Shown: positions 6,841 to 14,856 of the stretch, in pieces
Layout: each line of letters starts with the position of its first letter
Numbering within the stretch: the stretch's first letter is position 1
From: AWTP1-13 sp044868325
GTDB lineage: Bacteria; Pseudomonadota; Alphaproteobacteria; Rhizobiales; Hyphomicrobiaceae
Direction of reading: 5' to 3'
Length of the DNA: 15,819 bases
NCBI GenBank assembly: GCA_044868325.1
Contig: JBIOWI010000170.1
Span: 1 to 15,819 of the forward strand
The notes under the pieces: model-generated
Told to the model about the DNA's origin: nothing
Databases searched by the model: none
Seen by the model: only the letters and a program-made list of their open reading frames with translations
Program-made: the position numbers and the translations under genes

Positions 6841-7566
6841 ATGCGCCTCCCGACCCTCCTGCGCGGAACCCTGATCCAGCGCTACAAGCGCTTCCTGGCC
6901 GACGTGCGCCTCGACGACGGCCGCCTCGTCACGGCCACCTGCCCCAACACCGGCTCGATGCTGGGCCTCAACGCCCCGGGATCGGTCGTGTGGCTGTCCC
7001 GGAGCGACAAGCCGACGCGGAAGTATCCCTTCACCTGGGAGCTGGTGGAGGCCGACCTGGGCGCGGGTCCGGCCCTCGTCGGCATCAACACGGGCCATCC
7101 CAACAAGCTGGTGGCCGAGGCCCTGGCCGACCGACGCATCAGGGCGCTCGCCGGATATCCCACGCTGCGGCGCGAGGTGAAGTACGGCCGCAACAGCCGC
7201 ATCGACCTCCTGCTGGAATGCGCCAGGAAGGGCCTGTGCTACGTCGAGATCAAGAACGTGCACCTCTCGCGCCGGCACGGGCTCGCCGAGTTCCCCGATT
7301 CCGTGACCGCGCGTGGCGTCAAGCACCTCACCGAAATGAGCGACATGGTGCGCCAGGGCCATCGCGCCGTCATGGTGTTCCTGATCCAGCGCAGCGAGGC
7401 CGAGCGCCTGGCGCTGGCGCGTGACATCGACCCCGGCTATGGCACCGCCTTCGACAAGGCCCGCGCAGCCGGCGTCGAGGCCATCGCGCTCCGCTGCCGC
7501 ATGGGCATCGACGAGATCGCGGTGGACCGGCCAGTTCCCATTGTCGAGTCGCCGATCGTCGGGTGA
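6841..7566 (+). CDS. sfsA: SfsA-family nuclease
   Basis: A 241-residue SfsA family protein of normal length. Family signatures follow in order: YKRFLADV (15-22), CPNTGSMLGL (34-43), LVGINTGHPN (79-88), SRIDLLL (119-125), CYVEIKNVHL (133-142), FPDSVTARGVKHL (151-163) and a late GYGTAFDKA. The ID...EIK pattern (D122, E136, K138) is the PD-(D/E)xK nuclease core. The protein was first described as a sugar-fermentation stimulation factor in Escherichia coli and is now generally annotated as a DNA/RNA nuclease. Its cellular role is unsettled. The ATG at 6841 begins the family-typical N-terminus, but the ribosome binding site is weak. It is followed after 102 nt by the MFS gene on the same strand. 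Confidence 0.95.
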   Translation: MRLPTLLRGTLIQRYKRFLADVRLDDGRLVTATCPNTGSMLGLNAPGSVVWLSRSDKPTRKYPFTWELVEADLGAGPALVGINTGHPNKLVAEALADRRIRALAGYPTLRREVKYGRNSRIDLLLECARKGLCYVEIKNVHLSRRHGLAEFPDSVTARGVKHLTEMSDMVRQGHRAVMVFLIQRSEAERLALARDIDPGYGTAFDKARAAGVEAIALRCRMGIDEIAVDRPVPIVESPIVG

Positions 7567-7668
7567 ACGATCTGCACGGGTGCCAGCCCCTCGGCATGGG
7601 CATACCTTGCGTGGCCGCGCGAATGCTAATGATTCGGGCAGACGGCCGTCAGAACAGCAAGGGCGCCA

Positions 7669-8892
7669 ATGGTCACCGGCACGCTGGAACGGACTGAGGC
7701 TCCGACGCCATCCGCGCACGAGCTGCAGACGCTTGCCGTCGTCTCCGGCGCCCATCTCGTCAGTCACTTGCACATCATGACGCTGCCGGTCCTGTTGCAC
7801 TTGCTCAAGGACAGCATGAGCGTCGGCTACTTCGAGCTCGGCCTGGCCGTGACCACGTTCAACGTCGTGTCGGCGCTCACGCAGGCGCCGATGGGCTTCG
7901 TGGTGGACCGGATCGGCGGCAGGAGAGTGCTGATTGCCAGCCTGCTGCTCGGCGGTCTCGCCTTCGCCTCCATGGCCCTCGTCGGGTCCTACGCCTGGCT
8001 GATTTTCGCCGCGCTGCTCGCAGGCCTCGCCAACTGCGTCTACCACCCGGCGGACTACTACATCCTCACCCACAACATCTCGGAGGACCGCATGGGGCGG
8101 GCATTCTCGCTCCACACCTTCGCGGGCTTCGCCGGCGGCGCGATCGCACCGCCGCTCCTCCTGGGCGTAGCCGCCGTGGGCGGTGTCGATTCGTCTCTGC
8201 TTGCCGCCGGTGCCTTTGCCTGGGTGGTCGCGGCCGTCGTGCTTCTGATCCCCGCCGCCCCCGGCGCGCGGCAGGTCCGGACGGCCGCCGCCGGCAACGA
8301 GCGCCTCGGCGACATTCTCACCCCGACGGTCCTGGCGCTGGCGCTGTTCTTTACCCTGCTCGCCCTGTCCGGCAGCGCCGTGTCGACCTTCGCCATCGCG
8401 GCCCTGATCGCCGGCCACGGCGTCTCGCCAGGAGTGGCCACTGCCGCGCTCACCGCGTATCTGGTGGCCGCAGCCGCCGGGGTGCTGGCGGGCGGCCCGG
8501 TGGCCGACCGCACCTCGCGCCATGGCGACGTGGCTGCGGCCGGCTTTGCGCTCTCGGCGCTGATCGCGCTCGCCATTGCCGTCGCCTCGCTGCCTGTCGC
8601 CGTGCTGGTCGTCGCCATGGGGGCTATGGGCTTCCTGTTCGGCGTGATCCAGCCGTCGCGGGACATGCTGGTGCGAAAGGCGGCCCCACCGGGTGCCGCC
8701 GGCCGTGTCTTCGGGTTCGTCTCCACCGGGTTCAACATCGGCGGCATTGTCGGCCCCCTGCTGTTCGGCTGGCTCATGGACCAGGGCGCGCCGCGGGCGA
8801 TCTTCGGGGCAGCGGTGGCCTTCATGGCGCTCACGGCCGTGCTGGCGATGCTGGAGGAGCGCAGGCCGTTCGCCCGGATGCGCGCAACGTAG
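7669..8892 (+). CDS. MFS transporter, Fsr (fosmidomycin resistance)-like
   Basis: A 407-residue inner-membrane transporter with about 12 hydrophobic helices in two halves. The inter-helix motif A appears as GFVVDRIGGRR (76-86), with a degenerate copy GPVADRTSR in the second half. The N-terminal histidine cluster around helix 1 (H29, H33, H35) and the VYHPADY segment near residue 124 resemble Fsr-type efflux proteins. The substrate is unknown, and fosmidomycin is only the name-giving compound. The ATG at 7669 has AAGGG 5 nt upstream. It ends 70 nt from the convergent amidohydrolase. A short hairpin (ATGCCG 8899-8904 / CGGCAT 8910-8915) lies between them without a T-run. Confidence 0.88.
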   Translation: MVTGTLERTEAPTPSAHELQTLAVVSGAHLVSHLHIMTLPVLLHLLKDSMSVGYFELGLAVTTFNVVSALTQAPMGFVVDRIGGRRVLIASLLLGGLAFASMALVGSYAWLIFAALLAGLANCVYHPADYYILTHNISEDRMGRAFSLHTFAGFAGGAIAPPLLLGVAAVGGVDSSLLAAGAFAWVVAAVVLLIPAAPGARQVRTAAAGNERLGDILTPTVLALALFFTLLALSGSAVSTFAIAALIAGHGVSPGVATAALTAYLVAAAAGVLAGGPVADRTSRHGDVAAAGFALSALIALAIAVASLPVAVLVVAMGAMGFLFGVIQPSRDMLVRKAAPPGAAGRVFGFVSTGFNIGGIVGPLLFGWLMDQGAPRAIFGAAVAFMALTAVLAMLEERRPFARMRAT

Positions 8893-8962
8893 GCGGCGAT
8901 GCCGCGGAACGGCATTGCCCCGATGCACCCTCGCCTCAATCGCGGCAGGCCAATCGGACGCA

Positions 8963-9849
8963 TCAACCCGGAAAGCCGTAGAGCCTCGCCGGGTTGGTCG
9001 CCAGGATGCGGGTGCGCGTTGCCTCGTCCGGCGTCCAGGCATGGAACAGGTCGAGCAGGTGCCCGGCGTCGGGCATCTCCTCGGCCTCCATGCGCGGGTG
9101 CGGCCAGTCGCTGCCCCAGACGAGTCGCTCCGGGTTGGTGCGCACCAGTGCCTCGTGAAACGGGCGCGCGTCGGGATAATCGGGCCACTGGCGGCTCAAG
9201 CGGTGCGCGCCGGAGACCTTACCCAGCACCCGCCCTCGCCCAGCCAGCGCAGCAGGCACTGGAAGCCCTCTGTCGCGGTGCCGGCGCTGGCATCCGTCCG
9301 GCCCATGTGGTCAATCACCACCGGAAGCCCCAGCGATCGCAGGGCCGGCAGGGTGTCGGGCAGGTCTCTCACGTCGATCCACAGCTGCAGGTGCCAGCCC
9401 AGCTCGGCCATGACCGGCGCCAGAACGCGCGCCGCATCGAGCGGCACGCCGCCCTGGTAGTGCAGCCTCCCGCCGCGGAAGAAATGGTTGAACCGCACGC
9501 CACGCACACCAAGGCGCGCCCAGCGCCGCAGCACGTCCGGCGCCACCTCCGCATCGGCCACGGCCACCCCGCGCAGCCGATCGGGATGGCGCTCCAGCGT
9601 ATCCAGCATCGCCGAGTTGTCCCGCCCGTGCGCGCTGCCCTGCACCAGAACGCCGCGCGCCAGCCCCAGCGTGTCGAGCATCGCCAGATACGCTTCGCAC
9701 GGGGCATTGGGTGGGGTGTAGCTGCGGTCTGCCGCGTAGGGGAAGCGATCGGCCGGCCCGAACACGTGGGCGTGGGTGCAGCACGCTTTAGCCGGTGGCG
9801 GGACTTGCGGCCGGGAGGGAGGGCGTGGCGGCGCGCAACCGGGGATCAT
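8963..9849 (-). pseudogene. amidohydrolase of the LigI / PDC-hydrolase type, frameshifted
   Basis: A metal-dependent amidohydrolase of the family that includes 2-pyrone-4,6-dicarboxylate hydrolase (LigI). It would be about 295 residues if intact. The first frame (from 9849) contains THAHVFGP with the HxH metal pair (H26, H28), RFPYAADRSYTPP, LVQGSAHGRDN and VVIDHMGR. It then changes at GGCWV to a nonsense tail. The other frame resumes with KVSGAHRLS and carries LVWGSDWPHPRM and the C-terminal TNPARLYG. The two join if one base is added near 9219-9222. The span 8963-9849 is 887 nt, one short of 296 codons. The ATG at 9849 has AGGAG 8 nt upstream. The lesion could be real inactivation or a sequencing error. 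The tannase stump ends 16 nt upstream, so both probably belonged to an aromatic-compound operon. Confidence 0.85.
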
Positions 9850-9865
9850 GCCTGCTGCTCCTGCG

Positions 9866-10213
9866 TCAGGGACGGCACTCGAAGCTCGCTGCATCCTTCG
9901 TGTCGCCCTGGCCGGTATAGTGGGCGTGGAAGGGGTAGGCGCAGAGCGGACGGCTGACGCCGGGGGAGCCGGCTCCGGTGGCGGTGACGGACTGCGGGGC
10001 CTTGCCGTTTTCGACCCAGTCCACGATGGCCCCGAGAAGATCGAACCGATCGAGCGCGCCGGGTCCGCCGCTACAGTGGCCCATGCCCGGCACCAGGAAC
10101 AGCCGGCTGAAACCGGACGCCTGCTCGGCGCCGCCGTTGTCCTTCATGAGGCGCTCGAAATAGCCCCCCGTGTCGAGCGCCGAGAACCACGGATCGCTCA
10201 TGCCGTGGAGCCG
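9866..10213 (-). pseudogene. tannase/feruloyl esterase, C-terminal remnant
   Basis: About 115 codons match the end of tannase/feruloyl esterase family proteins, which are secreted or periplasmic serine esterases of about 500-580 residues that split galloyl or feruloyl esters. Visible are the HGMSDPWFSALDT block with the catalytic Asp and the FLVPGMGHCSGGP block with the catalytic His and its neighbouring Cys. A C-terminal GQGDTKDAASFEC follows. The nucleophile Ser with its Cys and the whole N-terminal three quarters are absent. Upstream, the frame meets a stop at 10229-10231, inside parE. An ATG at 10201 would give 111 residues, but such a product could not be active. The truncation coincides with the 3' end of parE. 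Confidence 0.85.
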
Positions 10214-10520
10214 GGTCCTCGTGGAAGCTCAAGCGCCGCACATCGCGGGCGCTGTGCAGCACGCGTGCGATGATGGTCTCGGTTCGGGTTACGCGGAAGT
10301 AGATATTGTAGCTGCCGTGGACGACAATGCGGAGGCTGGGGCTGATGGCATCGCGCGGGCTGCCGCTGTGACCAAGCCGGGCAATCTGCTCCAGATGCTC
10401 GTTGATGCCGGCAACATAACGCCTGGCGGTGGCAGGATCGCTGACCGCTTTCAAGCGCGCATAGATCGAGTCAGGGTCATCTCTTGCTCGAGGCGCGAGG
10501 ATCAGCTTCTTCGCTGGCAT
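10071..10520 (-). CDS. parE: ParE-family toxin with read-through C-terminal tail
   Basis: A type II toxin of the RelE/ParE fold. ParE toxins inhibit DNA gyrase, while related RelE toxins cut mRNA. The core is residues 1-102: RARDDPDSIYARL, ATARRYVAGINEHLEQIARLG, LRIVVHGSYNIYFRV and IIARVLHSARDVRRL, all typical of ParE. A ParE normally ends just after the position of FHED (about 10215). Here the frame continues for 47 more residues of Arg/His-rich sequence, which is an out-of-frame reading of the tannase remnant. So the native stop seems to have been lost at the junction. The ATG at 10520 gives the family-like MPAKKLILAPRARDD start and overlaps the parD end by 44 nt. Whether the tail weakens the toxin is unknown. 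Confidence 0.82.
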   Translation of the reverse strand: MPAKKLILAPRARDDPDSIYARLKAVSDPATARRYVAGINEHLEQIARLGHSGSPRDAISPSLRIVVHGSYNIYFRVTRTETIIARVLHSARDVRRLSFHEDPAPRHERSVVLGARHGGLFRAPHEGQRRRRAGVRFQPAVPGAGHGPL

Positions 10521-10785
10521 CGAGCGTATCCCCCCGAGCAATGATGTCAGCTGTCAACTCTTCCGCGCTGGCGTAGCGGTAAACGTGGCCCGCGGCGATT
10601 TCGGCATCGGCTTCCGCGATCAGGCGCCGCAGCTCCTCCAGGTCCTCCTCGCTCTCCGGCTCGCTCGCCTGGAGAAGCTGAAGGCTGGAGCGCACGACCT
10701 CGTCGGCGCTGTTGTAGCGGCCATTGGCGAGCAGCTGCTCGACAATGGCATCGGCCTCGGGGCCTGGGCTGTAGGTCTTGCTCAT
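10477..10785 (-). CDS. parD: ParD-family antitoxin
   Basis: A 102-residue antitoxin that should neutralise the ParE encoded just downstream and repress its own promoter. Residues 1-42 fit the ribbon-helix-helix DNA-binding domain of ParD/CopG proteins (MSKTYSPGPEADAIVEQLL, then GRYNSADEVVRSSLQLL). The remainder is charged and helical (EEDLEELRRLIAEADAEI), as expected for the toxin-wrapping part. The usual ParD is about 80-95 residues, so this one is slightly long. The ATG at 10785 has AGGA 7 nt upstream. The 44-nt overlap with parE suggests translational coupling. Confidence 0.85.
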   Translation of the reverse strand: MSKTYSPGPEADAIVEQLLANGRYNSADEVVRSSLQLLQASEPESEEDLEELRRLIAEADAEIAAGHVYRYASAEELTADIIARGDTLDASEEADPRASSKR

Positions 10786-10803
10786 AGATTCATCCTACCG
10801 CAA

Positions 10804-10829
10804 AATTTCCCGACGCTACCCCCAATTTC
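10804..10829 (-). promoter_or_regulatory. candidate parDE operator: AATTTC direct repeat, 20-bp period
   Basis: AATTTC occurs at 10804-10809 and again at 10824-10829 (+ strand), exactly 20 bp apart, about two helical turns. The site lies 19-44 nt upstream of parD. Paired sites on one DNA face suit ribbon-helix-helix antitoxins, which bind as arrays of dimers. This is pattern-based only, and no good -35/-10 pair is evident here. Confidence 0.28.
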
Positions 10830-10919
10830 GCACACTGAGATGGATAGGTGCAGGCGTCAAGGAAAGAGGGGCACCCGGGGCTGGCTTCGGAGTCCCGCTG
10901 CTTCCTGTCGGGCACCGCC

Positions 10920-12051
10920 CTAATCGATATCCTCCACCTTCTCCGGTCCGCCGCCCTTGACGCGCTGGGCGAGGGCCGCCTCGATGAAGTCGTCGATGTC
11001 GCCGTCGAGCACGGCTTTGGGGTCGGTGCTCTGGGTGCCGGTGCGCAGGTCCTTCACCAGCTGGTAGGGCTGCAGCACGTAGGAGCGGATCTGGTGGCCC
11101 CAGCCGATGTCGGTCTTGGCGGCGGCCTCGGCGTTGGCCTTCTCCTCGCGCTTCTGCAGCTCCATCTCGTAGAGGCGCGATTTGAGCATGGCCCAGGCGA
11201 TGGAGCGGTTCTTGATCTGCGAGCGCTCCTGCTGGCTCGCCACCACGATGTTGGTAGGGATGTGAGTGATGCGCACCGCCGAATCGGTGGTGTTGACGTG
11301 CTGGCCGCCGGCGCCCGAGGCACGGTAGGTGTCGATGCGGCAGTCGCTCTCGCGGATCTCGATCTCGATGTTCTCGTCCACCACGGGATAGACCCAGACG
11401 CTGGCGAAGCTGGTGTGGCGCCGCGCGTTGGAGTCGTAGGGCGAGATGCGCACCAGCCGGTGCACGCCCGACTCGCTCTTGAGCCAGCCGTAGGCGTTCT
11501 CCCCCTTGACCAGCAGGGTGGCAGACTTGAGCCCCGCCTCCTCGCCCGCGCTCGCTTCCACCAACGAGACCTTGTAGCCGCGGCCCTCGCCCCAGCGGAT
11601 GTACATCCGCAGCAGCATCTCGGCCCAGTCCTGGCTCTCGGTGCCGCCGGCGCCGGCATGGACCTCCAGGTAGGCGTCGTTGCCGTCCGCCTCGCCCGAG
11701 AGCAGCGCCACCACCTCCTGGCGGCGGGCATCGGCGGCGAGCTGGCGCAGGCCGGCCTCGCCTTCCTTCACGGTGGCCTCGTCCTTCTCGGCCTCGCCCA
11801 GCTCGATCAGGATGACGGCATCTTCGAGGTCGCGCTCAACCTTCCGGTAGGCGTTGATGGAGCGCTCCAGGGCCTGGCGCTCGCGCATGACCTTCTGTGC
11901 CGCCAGCTGGTTACCCCACAGCTTGGGATCCTCGGCCCGCTTGTTCAGCTCCGCCAGCCGCTGCTCGGCGGTGTCCCAGTCAAAGATGCCTCCGGAGCAG
12001 CGCCAGCGACTGGCGCACAGCATCGGCAAGCTTCTCAGCTTCGGCCCGCAT
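10920..12051 (-). CDS. prfB: peptide chain release factor 2, made by programmed +1 frameshift
   Basis: RF2 recognises UGA and UAA stop codons on the ribosome and releases the finished protein. A short first frame begins at the ATG 12051 (AAGGAGG 5 nt upstream) and reads 23 codons, MRAEAEKLADAVRQSL to RRHL. It ends in CTT TGA C at 11979-11985. Skipping the T at 11982 continues as DWDTAEQRLAELN and runs 353 residues to 10920, giving 376 in total. The peptidyl-transferase motif GGQ is at about 248-250 and the stop-recognition tripeptide reads SPY (about 203-205), where E. coli has SPF. A start in the second frame alone gives an atypical N-terminus with Cys and Trp, so the frameshifted form is preferred. 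Expression should rise when RF2 is scarce. It lies downstream of mrcA with its own likely promoter. Confidence 0.95.
11979..11996 (-). promoter_or_regulatory. prfB programmed +1 frameshift (recoding) signal
   Basis: Read on the - strand the site is CCGGAGG CAT CTT TGA C. The internal Shine-Dalgarno-like GGAGG lies 3 nt before the slippery CTT and the in-frame TGA follows it directly. This spacing equals that of the E. coli signal (AGG GGG TAT CTT TGA C). When RF2 is low, the ribosome pauses at UGA and tRNA-Leu slips from CUU to UUU, restoring the long frame. This is autoregulation by the gene's own product. Confidence 0.93.
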
Positions 12052-12089
12052 GGCGGCCTCCTTGGGGGAACGGGGTTGCTGGTCGCGCG

Positions 12090-12118
12090 GATATAGGGGT
12101 GCGGGGCGCCCCTGTAAA
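12090..12118 (-). promoter_or_regulatory. putative sigma-70-type promoter of prfB
   Basis: On the - strand, TTTACA (12118-12113, 5 of 6 consensus bases) is followed after 17 nt by TATATC (12095-12090, 4 of 6). This would place the transcript start near 12083, about 30 nt ahead of the prfB ribosome binding site. The spacer contains a GGGGCGCCCC palindrome. It is one of the best promoter-like pairs in the window, but is read by eye only. Confidence 0.45.
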
Positions 12119-12163
12119 CGTCCGACGCACCGGCACGCCCCTATCGGCCTGAGACTGGCCGCC

Positions 12164-14728
12164 TCACCACAGCCCCTTCCCGGAGCTCAGGGCGCGGGGC
12201 TCCGTCTGGTCCGGGCTCACGAAGGTGCCGGACTCGTTGGTGAAGCCGATGACGGAGTACTCGTCGTCCGGCTCCTCTGTGGGCTTGAAGTACTCCGTCA
12301 CCGTGTCCTTCTCCCCCGGCGTCGTTCTGAGCCCCGTCCGCAGGCTCACGCGTACCTGCTTGATCCCTGGAGGTTGTCGGAACGGCACCGCGAGCTTGTC
12401 GCCGATCGCCGCTTTCATGAATTGGGCGAAGATGGGGGCGGCGACCGCGCCACCGGTCATGCCCTTCCCCATCGGGCGCGGGTTGTCATAGCCGATGAAC
12501 ACGCCCACCACGAGGTCGGGCGTGAAGCCGACGAACCAGGCGTCCTTCTCGTCGTTGGTGGTGCCGGTCTTGCCGGCAACCGGCACGTTGGGCAGGATCT
12601 TCCTGATGATTGTGCCCGTTCCGCGCTGCACCACGCCCTCCATCATCGAGGTGATCTGGTAGGCGGTGTGCGGGTCGATGATCTGCTTCTTGTCGTCGGG
12701 CGGCAGCGTGGGTTCCGCCTGTCCCTCCCAGCGATCGGCGTTGCAGCCGGGGCAGTCGCGGTCGTCGTAGCGCCAGATGGTCCGGCCCCAGCGGTCCTGG
12801 ACGCGGTCGATGAGGGTGTGCTTGACCTGCTTGCCGCCGTTCACGAACGTGGAGTAGCCGGCAGCCATCCTGACGAGCGTCGTCTCGCCGGCGCCGAGCG
12901 ACATGGCGAGCACCGGCAGCAGGTCGTCGTAGACGCCGAACCGCTTGGAGTACTCGACGATCAGGGGCATGCCCATGTCCTGGGCCAGCCGCACCGTCAT
13001 CTGGTTGCGCGATTTCTCGATGCCCACACGGAGGGTGGAGGGGCCGTAGGACTTGGTGGTGTCGTAGTTCTTGGGTGACCAGACCTCCTTGCCGGGGCCC
13101 TGCTCGATTTCGACCGGCGCGTCCAGCACGATGCTGGTCGGCTTGTAGCCGTTGTCGAGCGCAGCCGCGTAGACGAACGGCTTGTAGGACGAGCCCGGCT
13201 GCCGCTTGGCCTGCAGGGCGCGGTCGAACTGGCTCTGCGAGAACGAGAAGCCGCCCACCACGGCGTGCACGCGTCCGGTATGCGGGTCGAGCGCCACCAG
13301 CCCGCCCCCGACCTCCGGGATCTGCATGAGCGACCACACGCCCGTGGGCTGGTCCGGGTTCTTCGGCGCCACCCAGATGACGTCGCCGGGGCTGAGCACG
13401 TCTGATACCGCCTTCGGCGCAGCCCTGCCGCCCTGAGCCTTGGCCCACTTCACCTCCTCGAAGGGAAGGTCCAGCTCCTCCCGCTCGGGCACCAGCTTGC
13501 CGTCGGGGCGCCTCGGCGGCCGCAAACCGACGACGGCCTTGTCGCGGTCCGCCCGCAGCACCACGCCAAGCCGCCACGGCGCCAGATCGGTGGGAATCTC
13601 GATCTCGCTCAGCGCCTGGCCCCAGTCGCCAGCGGCATCGATGCGCTTGACGGCGCCGCGCCAGCCCTGTTTGCGGTCAAAGTCGACCAGGCCGTCGATG
13701 AGCACCCGGCGGCCGATCTTCTGCATTCTGGGATCGAGCGTGGTCCTAACGGACAGCCCGCCGTTGACCCGCTTGTCCTCCTCGCCGTTGCCGGTGCGCT
13801 CGGCGCGGCCGTAGAGCCCGTCCTCGCCGTACATCTGCAATAGCTGGCGGCGCACCTCCTCGGCGAAATAATCGGCGGCGTAGATCTGCGTGCCGAACGG
13901 GCGGATGTTGACCGTGAGAGCCTTGGCCTTGGCCGCCCGCGCTTCCTCCGGGGTGATAAAGCCGTTCTCGGCCATCTGGTCGAGGATCCAGTTGCGGCGC
14001 TCGGTGGCGTCCTTGGTCCTCCTGAACGGATGATAGTTGTTCGGTCCCTTCGGCAGGGCCGCGAGATAGGCCGCCTCCTCGACGTTCAGCTCCGCCAGCT
14101 CCTTGCCGAAATAGTTGAGAGCGGCGGCGGCGACGCCGTAGGAGTTCATGCCGAGGTAGATCTCGTTAAGGTAAAGCTCGAGGATCTGCTCCTTCTTGAA
14201 GGTCCGCTCCATGCGGATGGCGAGGATCGCCTCCTTGAGCTTGCGGTCGAAGGTGCGGTCGCTGGTGAGCAGCAGGTTCTTGGCGACCTGCTGGGTAATC
14301 GTCGAGGCACCCTCTGCGCGTTTGCCCCGGTTCTGCACGTTCTTATAGAGCGCGCGGGCAATGCCGACGAAATCCAGGCCGCCGTGCTCGTAGAAGCGCC
14401 TGTCCTCTGCCGACAGGAACGCCTGGATCACGGCCTTGGGGATGACGTTGATGGGCACGAAGATGCGCCGCTCGCGCGCGTATTCGGCCATAAGGGTGCC
14501 GTCGGCGGCGTGGATGCGCGTCATGACCGGCGGCTCGTACTTGGCGAGGCGCTCGTAGTCTGGCAGGTCGCGAGAGGCCATCCAGACGTAGAAGCCGGCG
14601 ACCGCGATCCCGCCCAGGAACAGGAGCACGCCGGAGGCGAAAATAAAGGTCAAGAAGCCCAGGAGCCAGCTGCGCCGCCTACGTCGTCTAGGCTGCTCCG
14701 GCGGCGGGAGAATCTGGACAGGTCTCAT
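12164..14728 (-). CDS. mrcA: penicillin-binding protein 1A (class A PBP)
   Basis: A bifunctional peptidoglycan synthase of 854 residues. It polymerises lipid II glycan chains and crosslinks their peptides on the outer face of the inner membrane. A short basic cytoplasmic tail (RRRRRR at 14-19) precedes one membrane anchor (about 22-48). The GT51 domain shows SAEDRRFYEHGGLD (106-119, catalytic E108), GASTITQQVAKNLLL (140-154), RKLKEAI and ILELYLNEIYLG (182-193). An OB-like insert spans about 330-470. The transpeptidase domain has SSYK (513-516, active Ser513), SRN (573-575) and KTGT (720-723). A CPGC motif (659-662) sits between SRN and KTGT, which I recall in alphaproteobacterial PBP1A. The ribosome binding site before ATG 14728 is weak. 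It lies between an amidase gene and prfB, an order common in this class. Confidence 0.95.
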   Translation of the reverse strand: MRPVQILPPPEQPRRRRRRSWLLGFLTFIFASGVLLFLGGIAVAGFYVWMASRDLPDYERLAKYEPPVMTRIHAADGTLMAEYARERRIFVPINVIPKAVIQAFLSAEDRRFYEHGGLDFVGIARALYKNVQNRGKRAEGASTITQQVAKNLLLTSDRTFDRKLKEAILAIRMERTFKKEQILELYLNEIYLGMNSYGVAAAALNYFGKELAELNVEEAAYLAALPKGPNNYHPFRRTKDATERRNWILDQMAENGFITPEEARAAKAKALTVNIRPFGTQIYAADYFAEEVRRQLLQMYGEDGLYGRAERTGNGEEDKRVNGGLSVRTTLDPRMQKIGRRVLIDGLVDFDRKQGWRGAVKRIDAAGDWGQALSEIEIPTDLAPWRLGVVLRADRDKAVVGLRPPRRPDGKLVPEREELDLPFEEVKWAKAQGGRAAPKAVSDVLSPGDVIWVAPKNPDQPTGVWSLMQIPEVGGGLVALDPHTGRVHAVVGGFSFSQSQFDRALQAKRQPGSSYKPFVYAAALDNGYKPTSIVLDAPVEIEQGPGKEVWSPKNYDTTKSYGPSTLRVGIEKSRNQMTVRLAQDMGMPLIVEYSKRFGVYDDLLPVLAMSLGAGETTLVRMAAGYSTFVNGGKQVKHTLIDRVQDRWGRTIWRYDDRDCPGCNADRWEGQAEPTLPPDDKKQIIDPHTAYQITSMMEGVVQRGTGTIIRKILPNVPVAGKTGTTNDEKDAWFVGFTPDLVVGVFIGYDNPRPMGKGMTGGAVAAPIFAQFMKAAIGDKLAVPFRQPPGIKQVRVSLRTGLRTTPGEKDTVTEYFKPTEEPDDEYSVIGFTNESGTFVSPDQTEPRALSSGKGLW

Positions 14729-14856
14729 CGCATCGAAATCCCGTCTTTGCCCGCTCTCCTAGTCGAGGTCACGAGCAGCTGCAAGCGCGATGGGGGAACG
14801 ATGGCACATTAGCGTTGAATGTGGCGGGATCGCGCCCGCGTTTTCGGACGTCATGG

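Noticed and set aside
8899..8915. ATGCCG/CGGCAT hairpin between the MFS gene and the amidohydrolase as a terminator
   Set aside because: The stem is only 6 bp and no T-run follows on either strand, so it is too weak to call.
6826..9042. A 738-codon open frame on the - strand across sfsA and the MFS gene
   Set aside because: Both genes on the + strand have full family motifs. The antisense reading is dominated by Gly, Arg, Ala, His and Asp with no domain pattern, which is usual for antisense frames in GC-rich DNA.
9866..10785. The parDE plus broken genes as part of a defence island or integrated element
   Set aside because: There is no integrase, transposase, att-like repeat or other defence gene in the window. 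A lone toxin-antitoxin pair at a deletion junction does not support an island.
10848..12152. A 434-codon open frame on the + strand opposite prfB
   Set aside because: It is the complement of a strongly recognisable RF2. Its Leu/Gly/Val/Ala/His-rich content reflects codon bias of the real gene.
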